This document shows positions 23,451 through 32,474 of a stretch of 64,000 nucleotides of DNA, piece by piece. Every line of letters starts with the position of its first letter. The first letter of the stretch is position 1. The DNA is taken from contig JAUIIV010000003.1 of assembly GCA_030431675.1 (NCBI GenBank), positions 97,887-161,886 of the forward strand. The letters run 5' to 3'. The notes below the pieces were generated by a model that was given only the letters and a program-made list of their open reading frames with translations, did no database searches and was not told the origin of the DNA. This stretch comes from Gammaproteobacteria bacterium (GTDB lineage: Bacteria; Pseudomonadota; Gammaproteobacteria; UBA6186; Azoamicaceae). A program made the position numbers and the translations under genes.

Positions 23451-25124
23451 TTATTTTTTGTCAACAATATTTTTAAATTGCTTAGCATCTATAGTTTCAT
23501 GCTCAAGCAGGGCGGCTGCTACTGCATCTAGAGTATCACTATTTTCTATTAGTACAGCTTTAGCTCGTTGGTAGTTTCTAGAGAGAATTGCTTGTACCTC
23601 TTGTTCTATTAACTCTTGTGATAGAAATTTATCATTATTGCCAATATACATTGGCCCAACTCTTTTAGAGTAACCCCAGCGAGTTACCATATTGTGGGCT
23701 AGACGGGTTGCATTTTTTAAATCATTTTCAGCTCCCGTAGTAATATTTTGTTCCCCAAAAATTAACTCTTCCGCGGCGCGCCCTGCTAGTTGAGTAGCTA
23801 TCAGTGCTTCTAATTCATTAAAGGTAGCGCTGCCTTCATCTAAGTTAGGCTCAAATGCGGTATGGCCTAAGCTTGGTCCACGCTGGCCAATTGTTACCTT
23901 GTATATAGGATAACGCTCAGCATTTAACTTGTGTCCTACTATGGCATGGCCTGCTTCATGATAAGCAGTGTTTTTTCTGCTTTGCGCGCTTATGTTCATA
24001 GATTCACGTTTCGCACCAATTACGATTCTATCTTTTGCGGTATCAAAGTCTGGCATGCTAATTGCACCTTTGCCTTGTTTGGTTGCGATAATTGCAGCTT
24101 CATTTACTAGATTAGCAATTTCTGCACTGGAAAATCCTGGGGTGATTTTTGCAATTTTGTTTGCAGAAACGCTTTTATCAATTTTAACTTTGTCTAGGTA
24201 TATTTGCACTATCTGTTCGCGATCTTTAAGTGTAGGCAGCTCTAAGCGTATGTGCCTGTCGAGACGGCCTGGGCGAAGTACTGCTGGGTCAATAGCATCT
24301 ATTCTGTTAGATGCAGATATAATAATTATTCCTGCATTTTTTTGATCATCAATGCCATCCATCTCAGCAAGCAGTTGATTTACGCTTTGTGCAGACCATG
24401 ATGGGTCTTGTGCATGACGTTTGTGTGCTAAAGCATCAATCTCATCTATGAAAACAATACACGGTGCATTCTCTCGCGCTACATCAAATAGTTTGCGCAC
24501 TCTGGCAGCACCAACACCAACAAATTCCTCATCAAATTGTGAACCAGCCACTGCAATAAAGGCAACGTCTGCTTCACCTGCCATTGCGCGTGCTAACAAT
24601 GTTTTACCTGTACCTGGCTCACCATGTAACAGAATACCTTTTGGAGCTTTTGCACCTAAGCGACCAAACTCCTCTGGATCACGTAGATACTGAATAATAT
24701 CTTGTACTTCATCTTTTGCTTCAGCAAGTCCTGCAACATCTGTGAAGTAGGTTTTGATTAAATGCGGAGGTATGATTTGTATATCTTTGTTCTTGTCCTG
24801 CATAAATGGAAATGGTCCCTCTAATGTCGGCCCATCTTTGCCATCGTGCTTGTGATTAATAACTTTAGTACCTGGTATGTTGCTTGTGCGCTCTGTTGTC
24901 TCAGGTGGTGCAGGAACCATAAAATGGGCAAATGCATAACATCCTAAGAACAATACAATAGTGGCACTTAGAAGCTTTAAACCCAGGATAGCTCTGTTTT
25001 GCTTGTTAGCTTGGGATTTTTTACTACCTGACGGTGTAGTTTCATGCAAAAAGTTGCGGGACAGTACACTGTAGCTCCACAAGAGAAATGTCATTAAGAA
25101 GGCGGTGGTGATCAGAGTCTCCAT
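23451..25124 (-). CDS. FtsH-like membrane AAA+ zinc metalloprotease (extra, short form)
   Basis: This 557-residue protein has the full FtsH core: Walker A GEPGTGKT (168-175), pore motif FVGVGA (201-206), Walker B IVFIDEID (223-230), second region of homology with RPGRLDR (284-290), zinc site HEAGH (389-393) and the third ligand Asp468 in TTGAENDLK. The protease thus looks active. It is about 90 residues shorter than E. coli FtsH. Two hydrophobic segments (about 4-21 and 48-68) are separated by a short basic loop (KKSQANKQNR) instead of the usual 70-residue periplasmic domain, which is odd for topology. The usual neighbours rlmE, folP and glmM are absent, so this is probably a second FtsH-type protease. 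It diverges from murG. Confidence 0.9.
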   Translation of the reverse strand: METLITTAFLMTFLLWSYSVLSRNFLHETTPSGSKKSQANKQNRAILGLKLLSATIVLFLGCYAFAHFMVPAPPETTERTSNIPGTKVINHKHDGKDGPTLEGPFPFMQDKNKDIQIIPPHLIKTYFTDVAGLAEAKDEVQDIIQYLRDPEEFGRLGAKAPKGILLHGEPGTGKTLLARAMAGEADVAFIAVAGSQFDEEFVGVGAARVRKLFDVARENAPCIVFIDEIDALAHKRHAQDPSWSAQSVNQLLAEMDGIDDQKNAGIIIISASNRIDAIDPAVLRPGRLDRHIRLELPTLKDREQIVQIYLDKVKIDKSVSANKIAKITPGFSSAEIANLVNEAAIIATKQGKGAISMPDFDTAKDRIVIGAKRESMNISAQSRKNTAYHEAGHAIVGHKLNAERYPIYKVTIGQRGPSLGHTAFEPNLDEGSATFNELEALIATQLAGRAAEELIFGEQNITTGAENDLKNATRLAHNMVTRWGYSKRVGPMYIGNNDKFLSQELIEQEVQAILSRNYQRAKAVLIENSDTLDAVAAALLEHETIDAKQFKNIVDKK

Positions 25125-25366
25125 CTCAGTGAGCTCCCATTTATTATTTTTATTGCCAAGATGCTACCAGAAAGAAAGTTAAGTGTCAAACAACTTGTTG
25201 CTAGCCCTATAGTGTAGCTGCACTCATCAGATATGTATTCTAGTTATCTAAGTGGTGTTTAAGCCTTAGAATTGAGGGATTCTGAAGGCATAATATGCAA
25301 TAGCCCTCATTTGTAGAATCTAAGTATATTGCGTAAAATAAGTAGAGACTAACTATTAAGGGCGTT

Positions 25367-26464
25367 ATGCGAATCCTCATTATGGCCGGTGGTACAGGTG
25401 GCCACATTTTTCCTGCACTAGCAGTTGCCAAACGGCTTAAAGAGCAAGACCATGAGGTCTATTGGCTCGGTACGCGTAAGGGCATGGAAGGGCAGATTGT
25501 CACTAGCCATGGCTTTCCAATTCACTTTGTGCGTGTATCTGGTTTGCGCGGCAAAGGTCTGTTCAGCAAGTTGTTAGCACCATTTCAACTTAGTTTGGCA
25601 TTATTGCAGTCAATGTTTTTAATTATTAAGTTGAAGCCGCAAGTAGTCTTAGGTATGGGTGGCTATGTAACCGGACCTGGCGGTATAGCTGCGTATTTAT
25701 TGCGCAGGCGCTTAGTTATTCATGAACAAAATGCAGTTGCAGGGGCAACTAATAAGATATTGGCAAAATTCTCCAAGCGAGTATTAGAGGGGTTTCCACA
25801 GAGTTTTCCTCGGCCTATTGCGGCACATTTAACTGGTAACCCTGTGCGAGAAGATTTTTATAGATTACCCGCACCTGAAATACGCCTAAACAAGAAGAAT
25901 CCTGGACCATTAAAGATTTTGGTATTAGGCGGTAGCCATGGAGCACGAGCCATTAATAATATTGTGCCAGAATTAATTATGACTTGGGGAGATAAGGTCC
26001 CTAAGCCTTATGTATGGCACCAAGCTGGGGCTCGCAATATGCAAGATGCTAAGCAGGCTTATCATTCATGTGGCTTTGATATAGAAGTTAATGAAATCAA
26101 CGATAGTAATATAAAACTTGTAGATTTTATTCATGATATGCCAAACGCTTATGCCTGGGCAGACATTGTTATTTGTCGTGCTGGTGCGCTAACAGTTGCA
26201 GAATTATCTGCTGCAGGGGTTGCCAGCATTCTAATACCATACCCATATGCGGTGGATGATCACCAAACCAAGAATGCACAGTATTTGTTAAAATCTGGTG
26301 CGGCGATGTTATTTCAGGAGCGTGATTTAGAAGTAGATCTAATTCGGTCTAACTTGCAGACATTGGCATTAGATAGACAACGCTTGACTAAAATGGCAGC
26401 TGCGGCTCGCGGGTTAGCAAAACCTGAGGCATTAGATTTAGTGGTTGCAGGCTGTGTAGAATAG
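25367..26464 (+). CDS. murG: Lipid II synthase MurG
   Basis: This 365-residue GT28 glycosyltransferase adds GlcNAc to lipid I at the cytoplasmic membrane face. The N-terminal GGTGGHIFPALAVA (near 8-21), the membrane-facing GLRGKG patch, VLGMGGYVTGPGG, HEQNAVAG, and the C-terminal donor site ADIVICRAGALTVAELSAAG with PYPYAVDDHQTKNA are all present. It is separated from ftsW by 4.6 kb of accessory genes. The gap 25125-25366 must hold its promoter and that of the FtsH-like gene, but I see no convincing box. Confidence 0.97.
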   Translation: MRILIMAGGTGGHIFPALAVAKRLKEQDHEVYWLGTRKGMEGQIVTSHGFPIHFVRVSGLRGKGLFSKLLAPFQLSLALLQSMFLIIKLKPQVVLGMGGYVTGPGGIAAYLLRRRLVIHEQNAVAGATNKILAKFSKRVLEGFPQSFPRPIAAHLTGNPVREDFYRLPAPEIRLNKKNPGPLKILVLGGSHGARAINNIVPELIMTWGDKVPKPYVWHQAGARNMQDAKQAYHSCGFDIEVNEINDSNIKLVDFIHDMPNAYAWADIVICRAGALTVAELSAAGVASILIPYPYAVDDHQTKNAQYLLKSGAAMLFQERDLEVDLIRSNLQTLALDRQRLTKMAAAARGLAKPEALDLVVAGCVE

Positions 26465-26472
26465 CTATATTA

Positions 26473-26501
26473 TTGCAAGCTTAAACAAGCTGCGGTATAG
26501 T
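26473..26501 (+). promoter_or_regulatory. Promoter of the ankyrin-like gene
   Basis: TTGCAA (26473-26478), a 17-base spacer and TATAGT (26496-26501) lie just after the murG stop and 32 bases before the chosen start at 26533. The next gene therefore probably has its own promoter. Confidence 0.6.
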
Positions 26502-26532
26502 TTGCTAGGTTTTGTTGATGTGGAAAGAAACC

Positions 26533-29500
26533 ATGCAAACTAAGGAAGAAGTAGCTCGAGCCATACCATTATGGCAATCAACACAAGATATTGCAGAACT
26601 ACACAAAGAAATTATAGAACATTGTAATTATTTACAACACGAAATTAATTCGCCTATAAAACAAAATATTGCCAAACTTAAAGCACTATTTATAATTGGT
26701 ACAAATGTATTCTTGGCGCAATACAGGATGTTTTGGAAAACAGTAGGGCAACATCATCCACTCACCAAGGCTGATATGTATGCTCGTGTTCCAGAGATTG
26801 AAGCTAGATTGCGTTGCATGTTAGATTTTTCACAAGCTGCTGATTATAATAGCCAATGCCAAGATAAAAACTATACTGTTTACTTGGTTTTAAGCCACAA
26901 TTTTCTATATTTATCGAGTATTTTTATTTGTCCCTACTTCAATTTTTTATATTCCTTTGGGGTAATAAATCAAGCATTGCTACAAGAATATTGTAGTAAT
27001 AATACTCCGAATAAACCAGCTTGTGAAGATGTTGTGCGAATCAATGCGCAAGTGCAAACGCAATATAGTGACTCAACAAGTACACAAACAACACCCAATC
27101 CCGCATATACAGAAAATCCTTCATATGAGGTTGATAGACCTGCAGAAAGTGCATCTCCCTTAGAGGCAACAGCATTAACTGAAGGTGTTCCTGAGCAACC
27201 TAAAAGTTGGGCCTCAGTTGTTGGAGGTTTTCTAAATCCCGATACGGTACCCGGCGTCTCACCAGAAAAAAGCGTAAAGAAGGTTGTAGGGCAAGCTCCG
27301 GGGTCAGAAGAAATTATGAGTCCAACGCGTGCTGTGCCAGTTGAAGTGATGGCGGTGGCAAATACTCTTGGACCTGAAGAAAAACAAGTCTATCTTGCTG
27401 ATGTGGAGGCAAATGTAGCAAAAGTTGCTGAATCTGATGAAGAAGAGGAATTACCTGTTTCTAGAAAACATACTAAGGCAGTTGAAGTTGATGCTGATGG
27501 TTTTCGAAAGGTAAAGAGAAGAAATAATATACATAGTAGAGCTAAAAGAAAACAACCATATCTTGAAGAGGAAACGGTTTTATCTACATTAGACTCTAAA
27601 GATCAAGAAGAGGTCGAAGAAGAGGAGGGGGACACTCTGTCCCCATTTGCTGCTTCTCATGAAGAGGGATCTCCAACCTTGGAAGAACAGGAAGTAGAAG
27701 AGGAGAGTCTACCATCAATTAGTACTGCCTTGGATCGTGAGACAGCCTCAACCGCTAGTAAACAGAAAGAAACTAAAAAGCGAAAAAAGAAACTCATAAA
27801 AAAACCAGTCAATCCTGTAGAAGAGTTAAAATCTGCATTAGATGCGAAAAAATTTAATAAATGGAATGACAAGTATTTAGGTCATGAGGTGGTTGCAGCA
27901 GAATTAGATAGCCATGTTATACAAAAAGTTTCTGAATTTTCTTCTGCAGATGTCATTAGTTTTGTAGAGCGTGCTAAATTGCCAGTTAAGATTTTACTAT
28001 GTATTTTACGGTCTGATGGAAGTGATTTAAGCGTTAGAAAAACTGCGTTTGAAAAATTGCTAACTAGTGATGATTTTGTAGGGCTCTACCTGCATATAGA
28101 GCAAAAAAAATCCTTGTTTATTTTAAGACAGGAATATATAAGTACATTAGAAGATGGTGGCAATAATAAAGAAGAAATTCGCAGGCAAATAGAGCAAGCG
28201 GTTTCACAGAGCGCGCAAACAAAAATACTAATAGAAGTTCATATTATAAGACTTATTGAAGATATAATAGAGAAAGGTAATCCTGAAAAGTTAGTGCAAT
28301 TTGCACGCTATCAAAATAGCGAGGGACAAACTCCGCTAATGCTTTTGTTAAAAAAATACCCTCAACATGGTGCAAAACTAAATTATGCAATAGTTCAGCA
28401 TCTTTTGCCTGCTTCAGATATATTTGCTACAGATGCACAAAAAAGAACAGCATTTCACTATGCTTGTATGTATTATAATCCTTCTTCTAGTCTAGATATA
28501 GTTTGTAAATTAGTAGAGGCAATCAAACAAAATAAAACTGGTAAAGATAATCCGTTTTTAGCAGGTTTAGGCCCTGATGCTAATAGTAATTCATTTCTGC
28601 ATCACTTTATCGCGGTAATAGATTCAGATTCAGTAATATCTACATTCTTATGCAAAATGATTGCAGAGATGCCATATCAGCTTTTAGTCGCTTTGGTGCA
28701 TGCTAATAATCAAGATGAAACAATATTCTTTTTATTAGATAGTAAAGCTAAACATTTTGAATCGTCTATTAACTTGCTGTGTAATTTCATGCTTCAACCA
28801 GATGTAAAAACAAGGCTGGTTAAGATAATACAGAAAAAGGTGCAAGATGTAGTAGCGAATATTGCGGGCAGATATACCTTGTTTGGCCCACGCGGTAGAG
28901 ATCCATTAGTAGAACTGATAAGAAATCTGGTAACAGAGAAAGAGCAAAAACAACAAATAAAGATATATAAAAGAATTTTACAGATTATGGAGTGGCGCCA
29001 TGCATTCCGTTTTAATCTAGTTGGTCAGTCAGAAGGTGATGAGAGCATTGAGCTTAATATTTTTGCACCATTTGATGAGTTAATTCGCCAAGATTGTAGT
29101 GTAATAGATATTCCTGATGTTGGAGGAATGCTAGCACATGAAGCTTTGGTTATGATGTTGTTGGAAGCTAGTCAAAGCATTCAAATAGATTTTATTACAT
29201 CGGGCGCGTTTGCATTTTATGAAGCAAATACACCGTACACTATTACTTTAACTTGGCATATAATACAAGAATTTGTTACTGATACTAGAGAATTTGCCGC
29301 TAAAGTAAGAGCTACTAAATATAGTTCTTTGTTAGAGTTTTTACCCCCAATTCAATGGAAAGATGATCCATGCGGTAAGCTTTTTATAGAGTACGCAATT
29401 GATCTGATGGATTTACCTTTAATACAATTTTTGGCTACTTTTAAGGTGGGTAAGGATAAAAAACTTACTGCTGAAACTGATATTGATCCAAAGCGTGTCT

Positions 29501-29982
29501 TAGATATTGCCTGCAATTTAGCTGCTGTAGTTCATCCGGAGACTAAAGAGTTTATTATAGGCAGAGAATATATTCTAAAGTATTTTCAGCTATTGTTGGT
29601 GGAGATGCGGTGGAAAATTTCTGATAAACGAGGTTCACCTCGCTCTGACCTTAATGTGCTGTATTTGCCTGTATCCCTTAATTATTATGATTTAATGGAG
29701 CTGTTTTTTAATAATTTAGCACAAGATGAAGAAGTACTACAAGAAATGATGTTACATTGCTCTAGTATGTGTTCTGGTCGTACCGCTTATCAAGTTGCCA
29801 GAAAGAAAACTGCTGAGCTTGCTGGTGATCCCGAAAAATTAGAGGAGAACATAAAGATTTATGAGCTTTTTGAACAATGGGCTGATCAATTAGGTATAGC
29901 GCTTGTTGGAAGGGATGTAGGTGATCAAACAGAGCCGCCTACACAAGCGACTTCTGCACCACAATTTACCTTAACAATGTAG
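26533..29982 (+). CDS. Large ankyrin-like protein with acidic runs and NLS-like basic clusters (candidate effector)
   Basis: ATG 26533 (1149 residues) is chosen because GGAAAG lies 5 bases upstream; ATG 26518 lacks a site. Residues 1-150 are helical. About 180-450 is disordered with acidic runs (SDEEEEL, EEVEEEEGD) and basic clusters (RKVKRRNNIHSRAKRK; KETKKRKKKLIKK) that look like bipartite nuclear localisation signals. A pair KSWASVV (near 225) and DGFRKVKRR (near 324) lies in it. From about 590 degenerate ankyrin-type repeats appear (SEGQTPLMLLLKKY, AQKRTAFHYACMYY with SLDIVCKLVEAI, ANSNSFLHHFI). Ankyrin repeats bind proteins and are common in effectors of intracellular bacteria. Secretion and nuclear targeting are inferences. 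It occupies the place where murC usually follows murG. Confidence 0.72.
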   Translation: MQTKEEVARAIPLWQSTQDIAELHKEIIEHCNYLQHEINSPIKQNIAKLKALFIIGTNVFLAQYRMFWKTVGQHHPLTKADMYARVPEIEARLRCMLDFSQAADYNSQCQDKNYTVYLVLSHNFLYLSSIFICPYFNFLYSFGVINQALLQEYCSNNTPNKPACEDVVRINAQVQTQYSDSTSTQTTPNPAYTENPSYEVDRPAESASPLEATALTEGVPEQPKSWASVVGGFLNPDTVPGVSPEKSVKKVVGQAPGSEEIMSPTRAVPVEVMAVANTLGPEEKQVYLADVEANVAKVAESDEEEELPVSRKHTKAVEVDADGFRKVKRRNNIHSRAKRKQPYLEEETVLSTLDSKDQEEVEEEEGDTLSPFAASHEEGSPTLEEQEVEEESLPSISTALDRETASTASKQKETKKRKKKLIKKPVNPVEELKSALDAKKFNKWNDKYLGHEVVAAELDSHVIQKVSEFSSADVISFVERAKLPVKILLCILRSDGSDLSVRKTAFEKLLTSDDFVGLYLHIEQKKSLFILRQEYISTLEDGGNNKEEIRRQIEQAVSQSAQTKILIEVHIIRLIEDIIEKGNPEKLVQFARYQNSEGQTPLMLLLKKYPQHGAKLNYAIVQHLLPASDIFATDAQKRTAFHYACMYYNPSSSLDIVCKLVEAIKQNKTGKDNPFLAGLGPDANSNSFLHHFIAVIDSDSVISTFLCKMIAEMPYQLLVALVHANNQDETIFFLLDSKAKHFESSINLLCNFMLQPDVKTRLVKIIQKKVQDVVANIAGRYTLFGPRGRDPLVELIRNLVTEKEQKQQIKIYKRILQIMEWRHAFRFNLVGQSEGDESIELNIFAPFDELIRQDCSVIDIPDVGGMLAHEALVMMLLEASQSIQIDFITSGAFAFYEANTPYTITLTWHIIQEFVTDTREFAAKVRATKYSSLLEFLPPIQWKDDPCGKLFIEYAIDLMDLPLIQFLATFKVGKDKKLTAETDIDPKRVLDIACNLAAVVHPETKEFIIGREYILKYFQLLLVEMRWKISDKRGSPRSDLNVLYLPVSLNYYDLMELFFNNLAQDEEVLQEMMLHCSSMCSGRTAYQVARKKTAELAGDPEKLEENIKIYELFEQWADQLGIALVGRDVGDQTEPPTQATSAPQFTLTM

Positions 29983-29984
29983 CT

Positions 29985-31079
29985 CTAGACGTTAAACCGG
30001 AAATGGATTACATCACCATCTTGTACGATGTACTCTTTTCCCTCTAGGCGCCATTTACCAGCATCTTTGGCGCCTTGCTCGCCCTTATATGTAATATAGT
30101 CATCAAAACCTATTACTTCGGCACGAATAAAGCCTTTTTCGAAGTCGGTGTGTATTTTGCCAGCGGCTTGGGGGGCAGTAGCTCCAATTGGGATAGTCCA
30201 AGCTCGCACCTCTTTTTCTCCAGCGGTAAAATATGTCTCGAGTCCAAGCAGTTTATATCCTGCTGCAATAACTCTATCTAAACCTGGTGCGTTAAGTCCT
30301 AATTCACTTAAGAACTCAACTTTTTCTGCATCGCTCATATCAGCTAAGTCAGATTCAATAGCGGCGCAGACCGGCACCACTACGGCACCTTCTTTAGCGG
30401 CAATTGCTTCTACCTTTTGTAGGTATGGATTATCAGTAAAACCATCTTCTGAGACATTTGCGATATACATAACTGGTTTTGCAGTTAATAGTTGTAGTGG
30501 TTTTATTATTTCATCATATTGTTGTGCATCAATAGTGAAGCTGCGCACTGGCTGACTACTATCTAAATGAGCTAGTAGTTTGCTTAATACTTCCTTTGCA
30601 TTAATAGCTTCTTTATTACCACTTTTGGCATTTTTGGCATAGCGCTGTATGGATTTATCTACTGTTTCTAAATCTGCCAGCATTAGTTCTGTTTCGATGA
30701 CGCTAATATCTTGCTCTGGGTCTACTTTATTTGCTACATGAATTACATCATCATTATCAAAGCAACGTACTACGTGGGCTACAGCATCAGTTTCACGTAT
30801 ATTACTTAAGAATTTATTTCCCAGTCCTTCACCAGTAGATGCGCCTTTGACAAGACCCGCTATATCTACAAACTCCATGGTAGTCGGAATTACATTTTGT
30901 GGCTTTACTATTGCAGCTAATTGGTCCAAGCGTTGATCTGGCATTGGCACTACGCCAACATTTGGGTCAATGGTACAAAAAGGGTAGTTTTGTGCATCAA
31001 TACCAGCTTTAGTCAAAGCATTAAACAAAGTAGATTTGCCGACATTAGGTAGGCCAACGATGCCGCAAGTAAAACCCAT
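29985..31079 (-). CDS. ychF: Redox-regulated ribosome-associated ATPase YchF (Obg family)
   Basis: This 364-residue OLA1/YchF protein binds ATP rather than GTP and associates with ribosomes. The P-loop is [15 protein letters not shown] (8-22), with [10 protein letters not shown] (switch II, near 69-78), a helical-coil insert around 125-190, and a C-terminal TGS domain ([30 protein letters not shown]). Length is normal. It is the last gene of the rplY-pth-ychF unit, 9 bases after pth, and converges with the ankyrin-like gene (2 bases between stops). Confidence 0.97.
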   Translation of the reverse strand: MGFTCGIVGLPNVGKSTLFNALTKAGIDAQNYPFCTIDPNVGVVPMPDQRLDQLAAIVKPQNVIPTTMEFVDIAGLVKGASTGEGLGNKFLSNIRETDAVAHVVRCFDNDDVIHVANKVDPEQDISVIETELMLADLETVDKSIQRYAKNAKSGNKEAINAKEVLSKLLAHLDSSQPVRSFTIDAQQYDEIIKPLQLLTAKPVMYIANVSEDGFTDNPYLQKVEAIAAKEGAVVVPVCAAIESDLADMSDAEKVEFLSELGLNAPGLDRVIAAGYKLLGLETYFTAGEKEVRAWTIPIGATAPQAAGKIHTDFEKGFIRAEVIGFDDYITYKGEQGAKDAGKWRLEGKEYIVQDGDVIHFRFNV

Positions 31080-31088
31080 ATTTATCTC

Positions 31089-31661
31089 CTAGTTTTGATG
31101 CAAAATATTTTTTGCTGCTTGCCAATCAGCTGCCAAAATAGCAGGGAGCATTTGCAGGCTATTATCTATCGCATCATCAATTAATTTTTTATCGCTACGC
31201 GAAGGATTTGCTAATACATAATCAGCAACTTGATTTCGATCTCCTGGATGACCGATACCAATACGTAACCGGTGAAATTTATCTGATCCCAAGCGCGGTA
31301 TTACGTCACGTAAACCGTTATGTCCACCATGCCCACCGCCGCTCTTAAGCCTAATAGTACCTGCAGGAAAGTCTAACTCATCATGTGCTAGCAATATCTC
31401 ATCTGCAGGAATATCAAAATATTGTGCTATTTTGGCAACCGCGGTTCCGCTGTGGTTCATATATGTGGTGGGAATGGCACAACGTACTTTATGACCGTCT
31501 AATACAGTTTCGCCAATACTCGCTTGAAACTTACTCTGCGCTTGCAGCGTAATATAATTTTGATCACACAATTGCTGCACCCACCAAGCACCTGCGTTGT
31601 GCCTGGTGGAAGCATATTCCTTACCTGGGTTGGCAAGGCCAACAATCAGCTGGATTGCCAT
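31089..31661 (-). CDS. pth: Peptidyl-tRNA hydrolase
   Basis: This 190-residue enzyme frees tRNA from peptidyl-tRNA dropped by ribosomes. The family motifs are GLANPGKEYASTRHNAG near 7-23 (with the catalytic His in TRHNAG), TYMNHSG near 67-73, and HDELDFPAGTIRLKSGGGHGGHNGLRD near 94-120. It starts 5 bases after rplY and precedes ychF, the standard order. Confidence 0.97.
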   Translation of the reverse strand: MAIQLIVGLANPGKEYASTRHNAGAWWVQQLCDQNYITLQAQSKFQASIGETVLDGHKVRCAIPTTYMNHSGTAVAKIAQYFDIPADEILLAHDELDFPAGTIRLKSGGGHGGHNGLRDVIPRLGSDKFHRLRIGIGHPGDRNQVADYVLANPSRSDKKLIDDAIDNSLQMLPAILAADWQAAKNILHQN

Positions 31662-31666
31662 GCAGA

Positions 31667-32350
31667 TTAGTCTTCAGACTTTTCTGCAGTCTCTTCTCCA
31701 CCTTCTGCAGCTGGGGTGTCTTCGCCTTCTGCTGTTTCTTCCGTAGGTGCGTCCTCTTCTTCTTCAACTGCAGCAACACGCGGCATATGGACGCTAGCAA
31801 CCGCAGGATCATGATCGTGCGCTAACAAAGAGAACTCTACGCCTTTAGGTGCAGTAATTGTGGATAGTAGAATAGACTCATCTAGCTCTAATTTGCTGAC
31901 ATCTACCTCTATGTACTCTGGAATGTTACCAGCTAGACATTGTACATCTAATTCATTGATTAAATGGTTAAGTACACCACCAGCTGCAACACCAGGACAC
32001 TCCTCAGTACCAACAAAGTGTAAAGGCACAGTCATGTGAATCTTATCTGTAGCTTTAACACGTTGGAAGTCCATGTGTAATACAATTGGCTTGTATGGAT
32101 GACGTTGTAAATCACGTAGTACTACAGTTTCAGTACTGTTAGCTATTTTTAATTTTAGTAGTTGTGAATAAAAAGCTTCATCTTCCAAAGCTTTCAATAT
32201 TACGTTTTGCTCTAAAGTAATTGGTGTTGCAGCGGCATCGCCACCATAAACTACCCCAAGAACCTTTTCAGCACGACGTAGGCGGCGGCTCGCACCCTTC
32301 CCCAAATTATCGCGCACTTGAGCTTCTAATTCGAAACTTACTGCTGACAT
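31667..32350 (-). CDS. rplY: 50S ribosomal protein L25, long CTC type
   Basis: This 227-residue protein joins the 5S rRNA-binding L25 domain (about 1-95; GKGASRRLRRAEKVLGVVYG, then LHMDFQRV) to the CTC C-terminal beta domain (about 96-190). The end is a very acidic low-complexity tail (EEEEDAPTEETAEGEDTPAAEGGEE). AGGAG precedes the ATG. It heads the rplY-pth-ychF operon, driven by the promoter at 32409-32438. Confidence 0.95.
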   Translation of the reverse strand: MSAVSFELEAQVRDNLGKGASRRLRRAEKVLGVVYGGDAAATPITLEQNVILKALEDEAFYSQLLKLKIANSTETVVLRDLQRHPYKPIVLHMDFQRVKATDKIHMTVPLHFVGTEECPGVAAGGVLNHLINELDVQCLAGNIPEYIEVDVSKLELDESILLSTITAPKGVEFSLLAHDHDPAVASVHMPRVAAVEEEEDAPTEETAEGEDTPAAEGGEETAEKSED

Positions 32351-32408
32351 TGCAGATCTCCTATTATTTAGTGATAAAACAAACTTTCCGCGACCAGAAA
32401 GTTAAGGC

Positions 32409-32438
32409 ATTATACCTTGATGCTGCAAGGCGGAGCAA
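32409..32438 (-). promoter_or_regulatory. Promoter of rplY-pth-ychF
   Basis: On the minus strand TTGCTC (32438-32433), an 18-base spacer and a perfect TATAAT (32414-32409) lie 59 bases before the rplY start. Confidence 0.7.
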
Positions 32439-32474
32439 TGGTAAACTCGATAAACTAGCTTATATATACCCAAA

